From Curvibacter sp. (GTDB lineage Bacteria; Pseudomonadota; Gammaproteobacteria; Burkholderiales; Burkholderiaceae_C): a stretch of 55,592 nucleotides of DNA. Within the stretch, counting starts at the first letter, position 1, and each line of letters starts with the position of its first letter. This document shows positions 8,965 through 16,848 of this stretch, in pieces. The position numbers and the translations under genes were made by a program. The DNA lies in NCBI GenBank assembly GCA_004293725.1, contig REAW01000021.1, positions 1 through 55,592 of the forward strand, given 5' to 3'. A model generated the notes under the pieces. It saw only the letters and a list, made by a program, of their open reading frames with translations, was not told the origin of the DNA and searched no databases.

Positions 8965-9699
8965 TTACAGGCTACGCTGATTCACGCGTTTCGTCAGTTG
9001 CTCAGCACTCTCTTTGCGCTCGCTGTAGCGGTCGACCAGATAAGGCGAGGCGTCTCGGGTGAGCAGGGTGAACTTCATCAGCTCCTCCATTACATCGACC
9101 ACGCGGTCAAAGTAGCTGGAGGGTTTCATGCGGTCGTCGTCGCCGAACTCCATGAAGGCCTTGGCCACCGAACTCTGGTTGGGGATGGTGACCATGCGCA
9201 TCCAGCGGCCCAAGACGCGCATCTGGTTCACTGCGTTGAAGCTTTGCGAGCCGCCGCTCACCTGCATGACCGCCAGCGTTTTGCCTTGGGTGGGCCGCAC
9301 GGCGCCGCTGTTGAGCGGTATCCAGTCGATCTGTGCTTTCATGATGCCGGTCATGGCGCCGTGCCGCTCGGGCGAGGTCCAGACCATGCCCTCGCTCCAC
9401 TGCGTCAACTCGCGCAGCTCTTGTACCTTGGGGTGGGTGTCGGGTGCATCATCGGGCAGGGGCAGGCCGCTGGGATTGAAGATGCGGGTCTCTGCGCCCA
9501 TGACTTGCAGCAGGCGGGCGGCTTCTTCGGTCAGCAGCCGGCTGAAAGAGCGTTCGCGCAGCGAGCCATAGAGCAGCGCGATGCGTGGCGCGTGGGTGGA
9601 AGGCGTTGGCCGCAGCGTGGCTGCATCGGGCGGGCGGAAGTGGGCCGCCTCAAGTTGCGGCAGTGTGTTCAGCAACTCAGACACGTTCGCCCTTGTCAT
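8965..9699 (-). CDS. arsH: ArsH NADPH-dependent FMN oxidoreductase
   Basis: Flavodoxin-like FMN enzyme of 244 residues. ArsH proteins oxidise trivalent organoarsenicals such as methylarsenite to the less toxic pentavalent form using NADPH/FMN. The phosphate-binding loop [13 protein letters not shown], the segment [20 protein letters not shown] and the family-typical [14 protein letters not shown] are all visible. The start overlaps the end of the preceding arsC by 23 bp, which indicates translational coupling; arsA follows by 3 bp. Confidence 0.95.
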   Translation of the reverse strand: MTRANVSELLNTLPQLEAAHFRPPDAATLRPTPSTHAPRIALLYGSLRERSFSRLLTEEAARLLQVMGAETRIFNPSGLPLPDDAPDTHPKVQELRELTQWSEGMVWTSPERHGAMTGIMKAQIDWIPLNSGAVRPTQGKTLAVMQVSGGSQSFNAVNQMRVLGRWMRMVTIPNQSSVAKAFMEFGDDDRMKPSSYFDRVVDVMEELMKFTLLTRDASPYLVDRYSERKESAEQLTKRVNQRSL

Positions 9700-10096
9700 T
9701 TACCACCGCTTCGCCATCTTCTTTGGTGAACGCGGCTTGTTGTGCGTTGGGCAGAAGGTCCAGCACCAGCTCTGAAGGGCGGCACAGGCGGGTGCCCAAG
9801 GGCGTTTCCACCACAGGGCGGTTGATGAGGATAGGGTGGGCCAGCATAAAGTCCAGCAGCTCGTCGTCGGTCCACTTTCCATTCGCTAGATCCAGCTCGT
9901 CGTAGGGTGTGCCTTTTTCGCGCAGCAAGGGGCGGGGGCCTGTGCCCATGGCAGCCAGCAGTTCTTGCAGGCGGGCTTTGGTGGGAGGGGTCTTGAGGTA
10001 TTCAACGACCGTGGGCTCCACGCCGCTGTTGCGGATCATGGCCAGTGTATTGCGCGAGGTGCCGCAGGCGGGGTTGTGAAAAATGGTGATGGTCAT
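9677..10096 (-). CDS. arsC: Arsenate reductase, glutaredoxin-linked ArsC type
   Basis: Reduces arsenate to arsenite with glutathione/glutaredoxin; 139 residues, like R773 ArsC (141). The active-site loop [12 protein letters not shown] places the catalytic Cys at residue 11, and HPILINRP supplies one of the arsenate-binding arginines. It is the second arsenate reductase of the operon and of a different fold from the LMW-phosphatase type encoded two genes earlier. The start codon overlaps the aquaporin stop (ATGA) and its end overlaps arsH by 23 bp. Confidence 0.95.
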   Translation of the reverse strand: MTITIFHNPACGTSRNTLAMIRNSGVEPTVVEYLKTPPTKARLQELLAAMGTGPRPLLREKGTPYDELDLANGKWTDDELLDFMLAHPILINRPVVETPLGTRLCRPSELVLDLLPNAQQAAFTKEDGEAVVNDKGERV

Positions 10097-10836
10097 ACAG
10101 AGGTCTTTTGGGGGGAAAGTGCGTGAGCCAAGGCTACGCCGAGGGCGGCGCCTACGGTTTGCGCCAGCACGAAGCCGATGGCGCTGGCTGGTGCAATGCC
10201 GGCAAAGCTGTCACTGAACATGCGGCCCATGACAGCTGCAGGGTTGGCAAACGAGGTGCTGGCGGTGAACCAGTAGGCTGCGCCTATGTAGCAGGCCACC
10301 AATGCCGGCGCTTTACCTTCGGGTGCCCGCAGGATGGTGAACAGCAGCCCGCCGGTGGCCACCGCCTCGGCCACCCACTGGCCCCAGCCGGTGAACTGGC
10401 CGGTAGCGTCCCAGCCGCCGCGCAGGTGCTGGCTCAAGTGCAGCAGTGGTAACTCGAACATGGCGTTAGCCAAGGCGGCACCAGCTACTGCACCGGAGAG
10501 TTGTGCTGCTATGAAAAGAGTAGCTGTTCGCGCAGTATTCTCGGGTGCTAGCTGCCCTTTTGACCACATAACGAGGGTGACCAGTGGGTTGAAGTGGGCG
10601 CCGCTTACAGGCCCCAGGCTTTCGATCAGCACATAGAGTGCAAACACGGTGGCCAAGGTGTTGGCCAAGAGCGCCACCCCGTCATTGCCGCCGCTGATGC
10701 GTTGGGCCATGATGCCCGAGCCGATCACCGCGCACAGCAGTGCGGCAGTGCCCGCAAACTCGGACAGCAGGCGGGGCGCTAAAAGTGGTGTTGCGGGGGC
10801 GGCATTCGAAACGGATGTTCTGTGGGCGCGGCTCAT
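10093..10836 (-). CDS. Aquaglyceroporin-family channel, likely arsenite exit (AqpS-like)
   Basis: MIP-family channel of 247 residues with about six membrane helices. The first half-helix motif reads NPL (GAHFNPLVTL) in place of the usual NPA; the second is a standard NPA (FANPAAVMGR). In Sinorhizobium meliloti AqpS takes the place of an arsenite pump in the ars operon and lets arsenite leave down its gradient after arsenate reduction. The same position here, between two arsC genes and overlapping both by ATGA, supports this role. A repeat copy (10508-10564) forms codons for residues about 91-110, the loop and start of a helix after the NPL motif, without breaking the frame. Substrate not proven by sequence; water or glycerol transport are alternatives. 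Confidence 0.85.
   Translation of the reverse strand: MSRAHRTSVSNAAPATPLLAPRLLSEFAGTAALLCAVIGSGIMAQRISGGNDGVALLANTLATVFALYVLIESLGPVSGAHFNPLVTLVMWSKGQLAPENTARTATLFIAAQLSGAVAGAALANAMFELPLLHLSQHLRGGWDATGQFTGWGQWVAEAVATGGLLFTILRAPEGKAPALVACYIGAAYWFTASTSFANPAAVMGRMFSDSFAGIAPASAIGFVLAQTVGAALGVALAHALSPQKTSV
10508..10564 (+). repeat. Interspersed ~57-bp repeat, copy 3 (inside aquaporin gene)
   Basis: Begins GCTA-N9-TAGCTG and continues to a CGCGCA core. It lies wholly in the coding sequence. On the coding strand its last third is read as ACA GCT ACT ... ATA GCA, the same frame used by the copies in addA and dnaX. Confidence 0.65.
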
Positions 10837-11333
10837 GCTTTTGCCAATTCCTTGGCCGTTTCCTCCAGCACCATGGCCTCGAGCTTGTGCGGCGGCAAGT
10901 TCACCAACAAGTCCAGCCTGCGGCGGATGGCGTGCAGGGTCTGCTGGAACGCAGCGGCTTTTTCGGCGTCACTGCCGTCGCCTGCAGACGGATCGGCATA
11001 ACCCCAGTGGGCAGTGGCGGGTTTGCCGGGCCAAAAGGGGCAGACTTCACCTGCAGCGTTGTCGCAGACCGTGATGATCAAGTCCATGTGGGGTGCGTCG
11101 GGCAGGGCGAACGCATCCCAGCTTTTGCTGCTCAGGCCGTCCGTGGAAATACCGGCGTTACGCAGCGTTTGCAGGCCGATGGGGTTGGGCTGCTGGTTCT
11201 CGCGGGGGCTGCTGCCGGCGGAATAACCCTTGAAGCGGCCACGCCCGATATGGTTGAGCGTGGCCTCCGCCAGAATGCTGCGGGCCGAGTTGTGCGTGCA
11301 CAAGAAAAGAACATTGAGAGGGGATTTAGACAT
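10833..11333 (-). CDS. arsC: Arsenate reductase, low-molecular-weight-phosphatase type
   Basis: Arsenate reductase of the LMW protein-tyrosine-phosphatase fold, 166 residues. The phosphatase loop CTHNSAR gives Cys12 and Arg18 (C-x5-R), and the redox cysteine pair appears as Cys90 and Cys98 in the VCDNAAGEVC segment, as in thioredoxin-linked enzymes. Reduces intracellular arsenate to arsenite, which the next gene's channel would release. Its stop overlaps the aquaporin ATG (ATGA). The C-terminal ~25 residues extend beyond the compact Staphylococcus ArsC and are common in proteobacterial homologues. Arsenate reductase is preferred over tyrosine phosphatase because of the operon. Confidence 0.92.
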   Translation of the reverse strand: MSKSPLNVLFLCTHNSARSILAEATLNHIGRGRFKGYSAGSSPRENQQPNPIGLQTLRNAGISTDGLSSKSWDAFALPDAPHMDLIITVCDNAAGEVCPFWPGKPATAHWGYADPSAGDGSDAEKAAAFQQTLHAIRRRLDLLVNLPPHKLEAMVLEETAKELAKA

Positions 11334-11435
11334 ACAGACATTCCTGTAGGGTTGGGAAACTGTTTATTGAATGGGCAGCGTTGTGCGATGTGTTCAAGAG
11401 GCATGTAGCCTGGTGTGTCGCGCGGGACAGAGGGG

Positions 11436-11780
11436 CTAGCAGCTGGTGCAATCTGCAGCGCCGTCGCTGACTTCGCAGCTTTCGCCCTGGCAACAATGCA
11501 TGGTCATGTAGGCCAGCAGACTGCTCATTTGCGCAAAGTTGGCGCGATAAATCAGGTTGCGCCCGCGTTGTTCGATGTCCACCAGGCCCGCGTGGGCCAG
11601 TTCCTTGAGGTGGAAAGATAGCGCGCTAGGCGCACTTTCCAGCTGTTGGGCCAAGGTGCCGGGGGTCAGGCCTTCGGGCCCCGCCACTACCAAAGCCTTG
11701 AATGCCCTTAACCGCTGGGCTTGTGCCAATGCAGTCAGGGCCTTGAGGGCGTGGGTTTCGTCAAAATTGATTGGGTTCAT
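11436..11780 (-). CDS. arsR: ArsR/SmtB-family arsenite-responsive repressor
   Basis: Dimeric winged-helix repressor of 114 residues and first gene of the ars operon. The DNA-reading helix includes PSALSFHLKELAHAGLV. The usual ELCVCDL As(III) site of R773 ArsR is absent; instead a C-terminal cluster gives Cys96, Cys97 and Cys102, very close to the C95/C96/C102 site of Acidithiobacillus ferrooxidans ArsR, plus two later cysteines. It should therefore release DNA on binding As(III) through the C-terminal site. A palindrome lies directly before the start codon, so autoregulation is likely. A 102-bp gap separates it from the downstream arsC. Confidence 0.93.
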   Translation of the reverse strand: MNPINFDETHALKALTALAQAQRLRAFKALVVAGPEGLTPGTLAQQLESAPSALSFHLKELAHAGLVDIEQRGRNLIYRANFAQMSSLLAYMTMHCCQGESCEVSDGAADCTSC

Positions 11781-11781
11781 G

Positions 11782-11799
11782 TTTCAATAATACTTGAAA
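11782..11799. promoter_or_regulatory. Probable ArsR operator
   Basis: Perfect inverted repeat TTTCAA-N6-TTGAAA, placed immediately upstream of the arsR start codon; a further TTGAAAT follows at 11802-11808. AT-rich palindromes of this kind are usual ArsR/SmtB sites. Assignment rests on symmetry and position. Confidence 0.6.
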
Positions 11800-11828
11800 T
11801 ATTGAAATAATTGCAGGTGCCGGCGATG

Positions 11829-11844
11829 TGTCACGAAAACTTCA
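11829..11844 (+). promoter_or_regulatory. Pho box before olsB
   Basis: TGTCA at 11829-11833 and CTTCA at 11840-11844, start-to-start 11 bp, the spacing of PhoB half-sites. The second half-site is imperfect. It lies about 80 bp before the olsB start in the region shared with arsR. Confidence 0.5.
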
Positions 11845-11922
11845 CGTTGTTGCCATGAATGGGTCACGGCGGTTCATCACACTTCCGGCTCAGTGCAATC
11901 ACGCTCAAGGAAGGTGACAAGA

Positions 11923-12753
11923 ATGCCAACAACATCCGCCACTGCCGTGCCAACACTGGCCGCACCCACACTCCACCCCATTGCGGTGCAACCTGCTGTT
12001 TTGTCAGCAGATGCTGCCCCTGCGCGCAACGGCATCCAGGTATCCTGGGCTAGCCACCAAGACGATGTGCGCGCCGCTCAGCGCCTGCGTTTTGATGTGT
12101 TCGCCGGTGAAATGGGCGCGCGCCTGAACACCCCGATTGCAGGTCACGACGTGGACTTGTTTGACAACTACTGCGAGCACTTGATCGTGCGCGACCAGGC
12201 CAGCGGCCAGGTGGTGGGTACCTACCGCGTGCTCACCCCCACACAAGCCAAGCGCGTAGGCAGCTTTTACAGTGATACCGAATTCGACCTGACCCGCCTG
12301 CGCAGCATGCGGGAACGCATGGTGGAGCTGGGCCGCAGCTGTGTGCACCCTGACCACCGCCACGGTGGCGTCATCATGGCGCTGTGGGGCGCATTGGCTG
12401 AGTTCATGGTGCGCAACCAGCTCGACACCATGATTGGCTGCGCCAGCATTCCCATGTTGCACAACGGACTGGTGAGTGGGGACGTTGCGGCCAGCATCTG
12501 GCGACAGGTCCAAGCAACCCACCTGGCGCCTATTGAATACCATGTACGGCCGCGCCTGCCGCTGCCCATTGAGCAGTTGGACAGCACGCTGGATGTGGAG
12601 CCGCCGGCATTGATCAAGGGTTACCTTCGCCTGGGCGCCAAGGTGCTCGGGGCACCCGCCTGGGACCCGGATTTCAATTCGGCTGACTTGCCGATGCTGA
12701 TGCGCATCGCCGATTTGCCCGCCCGCTATCGCAAACACTTCCTGGGGGCCTGA
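11923..12753 (+). CDS. olsB: OlsB-like ornithine N-acyltransferase (GNAT-type)
   Basis: Transfers a 3-hydroxyacyl chain from ACP to the alpha-amino group of ornithine, the first step of ornithine-lipid synthesis; acts at the inner membrane. The 276-residue protein shows the acyl-homoserine/GNAT-like fold of the family: LRFDVFAGEMGAR, VGTYRVLTP and ELGRSCVHPDHRHGGVIMALW. ATG 11923 is chosen because GGAAGGTGA ends about 7 bases before it; the frame extends upstream to 11893 without a good ribosome site. Ornithine lipids replace phospholipids during phosphate starvation in many proteobacteria, which fits the Pho box and the following plcP and agt genes. The partner O-acyltransferase olsA is not in the window. 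Confidence 0.85.
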   Translation: MPTTSATAVPTLAAPTLHPIAVQPAVLSADAAPARNGIQVSWASHQDDVRAAQRLRFDVFAGEMGARLNTPIAGHDVDLFDNYCEHLIVRDQASGQVVGTYRVLTPTQAKRVGSFYSDTEFDLTRLRSMRERMVELGRSCVHPDHRHGGVIMALWGALAEFMVRNQLDTMIGCASIPMLHNGLVSGDVAASIWRQVQATHLAPIEYHVRPRLPLPIEQLDSTLDVEPPALIKGYLRLGAKVLGAPAWDPDFNSADLPMLMRIADLPARYRKHFLGA

Positions 12754-13622
12754 TGCGTACCGCCTTCGACGCTCTGGGAGCCAACTGGCAAAGTTCGGCG
12801 CCCGGCGCCGAAGCCGACGATGACGAGGCAGGCCACCGCCGCTACCGCGCTGTGTTCGTGTCTGACATTCACTTGGGTACCGCGGGTTGCCAAGCCAAAG
12901 CGCTGCTGGATTTTTTGAAGCACCACCCGAGTGACAACCTCTACCTGGTTGGTGACATTGTGGATGGTTGGCAGCTGCGCCGTCGCTGGTTTTGGCCGCA
13001 GGCACACAACGATGTAGTGCAAAAACTGCTGCGCCGTGCCCGCAAGGGCTGCCGGGTGGTGTTCATCCCTGGCAACCACGATGAATTTGCGCGCGCCTTT
13101 GTGGGGCATCAGTTCGGTGGTATTGAGGTCCACGAAGACACGGTGCACACCACGGCCGATGGGCGCACCCTGTGGGTCACACATGGCGACTACTTTGACG
13201 GAGTAATTCAGTGCGCCAAGTGGTTGGCTTATCTGGGTGACAACGCGTACGAGTTCACCCTCAAGCTCAACCGCTACCTCAATACCTTGCGTGCCCGGCT
13301 GGGCTTGCCCTATTGGTCGCTCTCGGCCTACCTCAAGCAGAAGGTCAAATCGGCGCTGAACTACGTGACGGATTTTGAAAAGGCCGTCGCCCACGAAGCC
13401 CGCCAGCGCGGCCACGACGGTGTGGTGTGTGGCCACATTCACCGCGCCGAGATGCGCACCATTGACGGCACGCTGTACTGCAACGATGGTGACTGGGTGG
13501 AGAGCCGCACCGCGTTGGTGGAGCACATGGATGGTCAGCTGGAGCTGGTCTACTGGGAGGGAACACCCGCTCCGCGCGCCACCGCTGTGGCCTTGCATGC
13601 GCTGCAGGAAACCCGCGCATGA
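12753..13622 (+). CDS. plcP: PlcP-like metallophosphoesterase (phospholipase C for lipid remodelling)
   Basis: Calcineurin-like phosphoesterase of 289 residues with the full metal-site set: SDIHLG, GDIVDGW, GNHDE, THGDYFDG and GHIHRAE. Sequence tools often call such proteins UDP-2,3-diacylglucosamine hydrolase (LpxH-like). In Sinorhizobium and marine heterotrophs the homologue PlcP cleaves phosphatidylcholine/phosphatidylglycerol to diacylglycerol during phosphate starvation. The start overlaps the olsB stop (TGATG) and its own stop overlaps the glycosyltransferase start (ATGA), exactly the plcP-agt pairing of those systems. Function assigned from family plus context; LpxH activity cannot be excluded by sequence alone. 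Confidence 0.78.
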   Translation: MRTAFDALGANWQSSAPGAEADDDEAGHRRYRAVFVSDIHLGTAGCQAKALLDFLKHHPSDNLYLVGDIVDGWQLRRRWFWPQAHNDVVQKLLRRARKGCRVVFIPGNHDEFARAFVGHQFGGIEVHEDTVHTTADGRTLWVTHGDYFDGVIQCAKWLAYLGDNAYEFTLKLNRYLNTLRARLGLPYWSLSAYLKQKVKSALNYVTDFEKAVAHEARQRGHDGVVCGHIHRAEMRTIDGTLYCNDGDWVESRTALVEHMDGQLELVYWEGTPAPRATAVALHALQETRA

Positions 13623-14689
13623 AGCTCGCACTGGTTACGGATGCGTGGCAACCTCAGGTCAACGGTGTCGTTACCACCCTGGTGGAGCTGGTGCGCGAAC
13701 TTGAAAACCTGGGCCACACGGTGGAGGTGATTCACCCCGGCTTGTTCAAGACCCGGCCTTGCCCTGGCTATGCAGGCATTGACTTGGCCGTGCGCCCCGG
13801 CAATGCGTTGGCGCAACTGCTCGATTCCTGCGCACCCGATGCCATCCATCTGGCGACCGAGGGCCCGCTGGGCTGGGCCGCCCGCAGCTATTGCCGCAAA
13901 CGCAAGCTGGCCTTCACATCTGCCTACCACACGCGATTTCCGGAAATTTTGCAGGCCGCGCTGAAGGTGCCACTGTGGCTGGGATATGCACTGTTTCGTT
14001 ATTTCCATAAAGCGTCTTCGGGTGTGATGGTGCCCACCCCCAGTGTGCTGCGCTTGCTGGACGGTAAGGGATTTAAAAGACTGCGCAGCTGGACCCATGG
14101 CGTGGACGTAGAGCTGTTTCCGTACACGGAGGAGCCACGTGTGTATGCGCCGCTGGGTCATATGGCGCGACCGGTGTCTTTGTTCGTCGGGCGGGTGTCC
14201 TACGAAAAAAACATCGAGGCTTTTTTGCAAATGGACATACCCGGCACCAAGATCGTCTGTGGAGTGGGGCCGTTGGAAAACAACTTGAAGGCGCGCTTCT
14301 CCCATGTACGCTGGCTCGGGGTGTTGCCGCGTGACGAATTGGCCCAGGTGTACAGCGCCGCCGATGTATTTGTGATGCCCAGCCTTTCAGAGACGTTTGG
14401 CCTGGTGATGCTGGAGGCGATGGCATGTGGCACGCCCGTGGCCGCGTTTCCGGTGGATGGACCCGATGAGGTGGTGGGCAACCCGCCGCAAGGTGGTGTG
14501 TTGCATGCAGACCTGACCAAGGCCTGGTACGGCGCATTGTCCGTGCCGCGCCACGAGGCGCGGGCGCGGGCCATGCATTTTGGCTGGGCGTATGCTGCTT
14601 TACTATTCGCAGGCTATCTGGTGCCTGCGCGTCGCGTACAGTCAGACCGAAAGGCGCTGGATCAAGATGTCACACAAATGTCATCTTGA
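13619..14689 (+). CDS. agt: Agt-like diacylglycerol glycosyltransferase (GT4)
   Basis: GT-B fold glycosyltransferase of 356 residues. The N-terminal acceptor domain opens with TDAWQPQVNGVVTTL; the donor domain carries the GT4 EX7E region SLSETFGLVMLEAMACGTPV. In plcP-linked systems Agt attaches glucose or glucuronic acid from UDP-sugar to diacylglycerol, making phosphorus-free glycolipids. ATGA overlap with plcP implies coupled translation. The ppk1 Pho box lies inside its last codons. The final ~20 residues look unlike a conserved domain and may be read-through of former intergenic sequence. A mannosyltransferase role is the main alternative. Confidence 0.8.
   Translation: MKLALVTDAWQPQVNGVVTTLVELVRELENLGHTVEVIHPGLFKTRPCPGYAGIDLAVRPGNALAQLLDSCAPDAIHLATEGPLGWAARSYCRKRKLAFTSAYHTRFPEILQAALKVPLWLGYALFRYFHKASSGVMVPTPSVLRLLDGKGFKRLRSWTHGVDVELFPYTEEPRVYAPLGHMARPVSLFVGRVSYEKNIEAFLQMDIPGTKIVCGVGPLENNLKARFSHVRWLGVLPRDELAQVYSAADVFVMPSLSETFGLVMLEAMACGTPVAAFPVDGPDEVVGNPPQGGVLHADLTKAWYGALSVPRHEARARAMHFGWAYAALLFAGYLVPARRVQSDRKALDQDVTQMSS
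14668..14683 (+). promoter_or_regulatory. Pho box before ppk1
   Basis: Two perfect TGTCA half-sites (14668-14672 and 14679-14683) start 11 bp apart. A further TGTCA lies at 14713-14717. The box is inside the agt 3' end, about 50-65 bp before the ppk1 ATG, so ppk1 has its own PhoB-type promoter besides any read-through from olsB. Confidence 0.75.
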
Positions 14690-14734
14690 AAGTCAACAAT
14701 ATTTCACTGTAGTGTCATAAATTGGTAGGAGTTC

Positions 14735-16831
14735 ATGTTGTCCGATCGTCGCAAGCGCGTAATCAATCCCGTCACCATCGCGCCCGACTTGCTGGACCGC
14801 GATCACAGCCTGCTGGCATTCAATGAACGGGTGTTGGACTGGGCGGCGCGGGATGATGTGCCGCTGCTGGAGCGGTTGCGTTTTCTGTGCATCGTCTCCA
14901 GCAATCTGGACGAGTTTTTTGAAGTGCGGGCAGAGCCCCACCTTACTGCCAACCAGGCCAATGACCATAAAGGCCAGTTCACGGTAAGTTCCTTTGAGCG
15001 CTTGGCCGATGCGCTGCATACGTTGGTGGCACGCCAATATGCGCTGTACAACGAGCAACTCCTGCCCGCATTCGAGCGTGAAGGCATTCACATCGTTTCA
15101 CATGGCGATCGCTCTGCCGCCCAGCGCGCCTGGGTGCGCCAGTACTTTGAGCGGGAAGTCCGCCCGCTCCTGATTCCGGTGGGGCTCGATCCTTCCCACC
15201 CGTTTCCGCAGGTGGCCAACAAGTCATTGAACTTCATTGTTCGACTCAGCGGCAAAGATGCGTTTGGGCGTGAGAATGAAATCGCCATTGTGAAGGTGCC
15301 CCGCGTCTTGCCACGTCTGATTCGCATGCCCGACAAAGTGGCCGGCAAGCGGGTGTTGTTTGTGTCCATCTCCAGCGTCATCCGGGCGCATCTGGACACG
15401 CTGTTTCCGGGCCGGGTGGTGGGGCAGTTCTCTCAGTTCCGGGTCACCCGCCATTCCGATTTGGCGGTGGACGAGGACGATGTGCAAAACCTGCGCACCG
15501 CGTTGCGCCAAGGTTTGGTACACCGCCACTATGGCCAGGCTGTGCGGCTGGAGGTGTCGGCGGGTTGCTCTGAGCACCTCGCCGACTTTTTGCTCAAGCA
15601 GTTTGCGTTGCCAGCCAAGGCGCTGTTTCGTGTGCACGGCCCGGTGAACCTGGTGCGGCTTACGCAACTCATCGATTTGGTGAGCCGGCCCGACCTGTGT
15701 TTCCCTCCCTACCGTCCATCCCCTCCAGCGCAGCTTCAGCATGGACAGTCGATCTTTGACCAGCTCAAGCAAAGTGACATCTTGATGCACCAGCCATTTC
15801 AGAGTTTTGATGGCGTGTTGGCCTTCCTGCGCGAGGCGGTCAACGATCCCCAAGTGCTGGCCATCAAACAAACGATATACCGCACCGGGCCGGACTCGGA
15901 GCTGATGGACCTGCTGCGTGAAGCGGTTCGCCGTGGCAAAGAAGTGACCGTGGTCGTGGAGCTCAAGGCACGTTTTGACGAAGAGGCCAACATCAACTGG
16001 GCTGAAATGCTGGAGTCTATTGGCGCGCAAGTGGTGTATGGCGTTGTGGGCCTGAAGACGCACGCCAAAATGATGCTGATCACCCGGCGCGAGGGCAAGT
16101 CCCTCAAGCGTTACGGGCATTTGTCCACGGGCAACTACAACCCGCGCACTGCCAAGTTGTACACCGACCTGAGCCACCTCACGGCGGATGCCAGCATCAC
16201 CACCGACATGGAGCATGTGTTCGTGCATCTGGCAAGCCAAAGCAAATTGCCGCGCTTGTCCAAGTTGTGGATGGCACCGTTTCACCTGCATCGCGACCTG
16301 GTTGCCAAAATTGATGCACTTGGCAGCGCGGCGGCGCGAGGGGAGTCCACTCGCATCGTGGCCAAGATGAACTCCCTGACAGATGAAACCCTGATCCGCA
16401 GCCTGATGCGGGCGGGTGCCCAGGGCGTACAGATTGACCTGATTGTGCGTGGGGCGTGCATGTTGCCTGCACAAGTGCCAGGGCGCACCGAGAACATTCG
16501 CGTACGCTCCGTTATAGGGCGCTTCTTGGAGCATTCCCGGGTGTTTTATTTCCGTCGGGGCGAGGCAGAAGACCTCTACCTCTCCAGTGCCGATTGGATG
16601 AACCGCAACATGGTGCGCCGAGTGGAGCTTGCCTGGCCCGTGACGGACCCGGTGTTGCGCCAGCGCATCGTGGACGAATGCCTGGTGGCCTACCTGCACG
16701 ATGGCGTGGACGCGTGGGATATGGACGCAGAGGGGCGCTATCAGCGCGTCCAGCGCGGCAGCCCGCACGCCCCTGCCCATGGCGCCCAAGCAGCACTCAT
16801 GGCGCGGTACGCCCGCAATGACAACAACTGA
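14735..16831 (+). CDS. ppk1: Polyphosphate kinase 1
   Basis: Reversibly polymerises the gamma-phosphate of ATP into inorganic polyphosphate; membrane-associated homotetramer. The 698-residue length is normal. The phospholipase-D-like catalytic half contains KARFDEEANINWAEMLE, GLKTHAKMMLI and GHLSTGNYNP, where His462 is the likely phosphorylated histidine; a second conserved block is SSADWMNRNM near the end. AGGAG sits 4 bases before the ATG. sixA follows by 17 bp. Pho-box control couples polyphosphate synthesis to phosphate starvation, and ppx nearby encodes the opposing enzyme. Confidence 0.97.
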   Translation: MLSDRRKRVINPVTIAPDLLDRDHSLLAFNERVLDWAARDDVPLLERLRFLCIVSSNLDEFFEVRAEPHLTANQANDHKGQFTVSSFERLADALHTLVARQYALYNEQLLPAFEREGIHIVSHGDRSAAQRAWVRQYFEREVRPLLIPVGLDPSHPFPQVANKSLNFIVRLSGKDAFGRENEIAIVKVPRVLPRLIRMPDKVAGKRVLFVSISSVIRAHLDTLFPGRVVGQFSQFRVTRHSDLAVDEDDVQNLRTALRQGLVHRHYGQAVRLEVSAGCSEHLADFLLKQFALPAKALFRVHGPVNLVRLTQLIDLVSRPDLCFPPYRPSPPAQLQHGQSIFDQLKQSDILMHQPFQSFDGVLAFLREAVNDPQVLAIKQTIYRTGPDSELMDLLREAVRRGKEVTVVVELKARFDEEANINWAEMLESIGAQVVYGVVGLKTHAKMMLITRREGKSLKRYGHLSTGNYNPRTAKLYTDLSHLTADASITTDMEHVFVHLASQSKLPRLSKLWMAPFHLHRDLVAKIDALGSAAARGESTRIVAKMNSLTDETLIRSLMRAGAQGVQIDLIVRGACMLPAQVPGRTENIRVRSVIGRFLEHSRVFYFRRGEAEDLYLSSADWMNRNMVRRVELAWPVTDPVLRQRIVDECLVAYLHDGVDAWDMDAEGRYQRVQRGSPHAPAHGAQAALMARYARNDNN

Positions 16832-16848
16832 ACCGGAGTGAGGACGCG

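Noticed and set aside
14585..14640. Further repeat copy at the agt 3' end
   Set aside because: Has a GCTAT and alternating GCGC but lacks the TAGCTG-T-GCGCA core.
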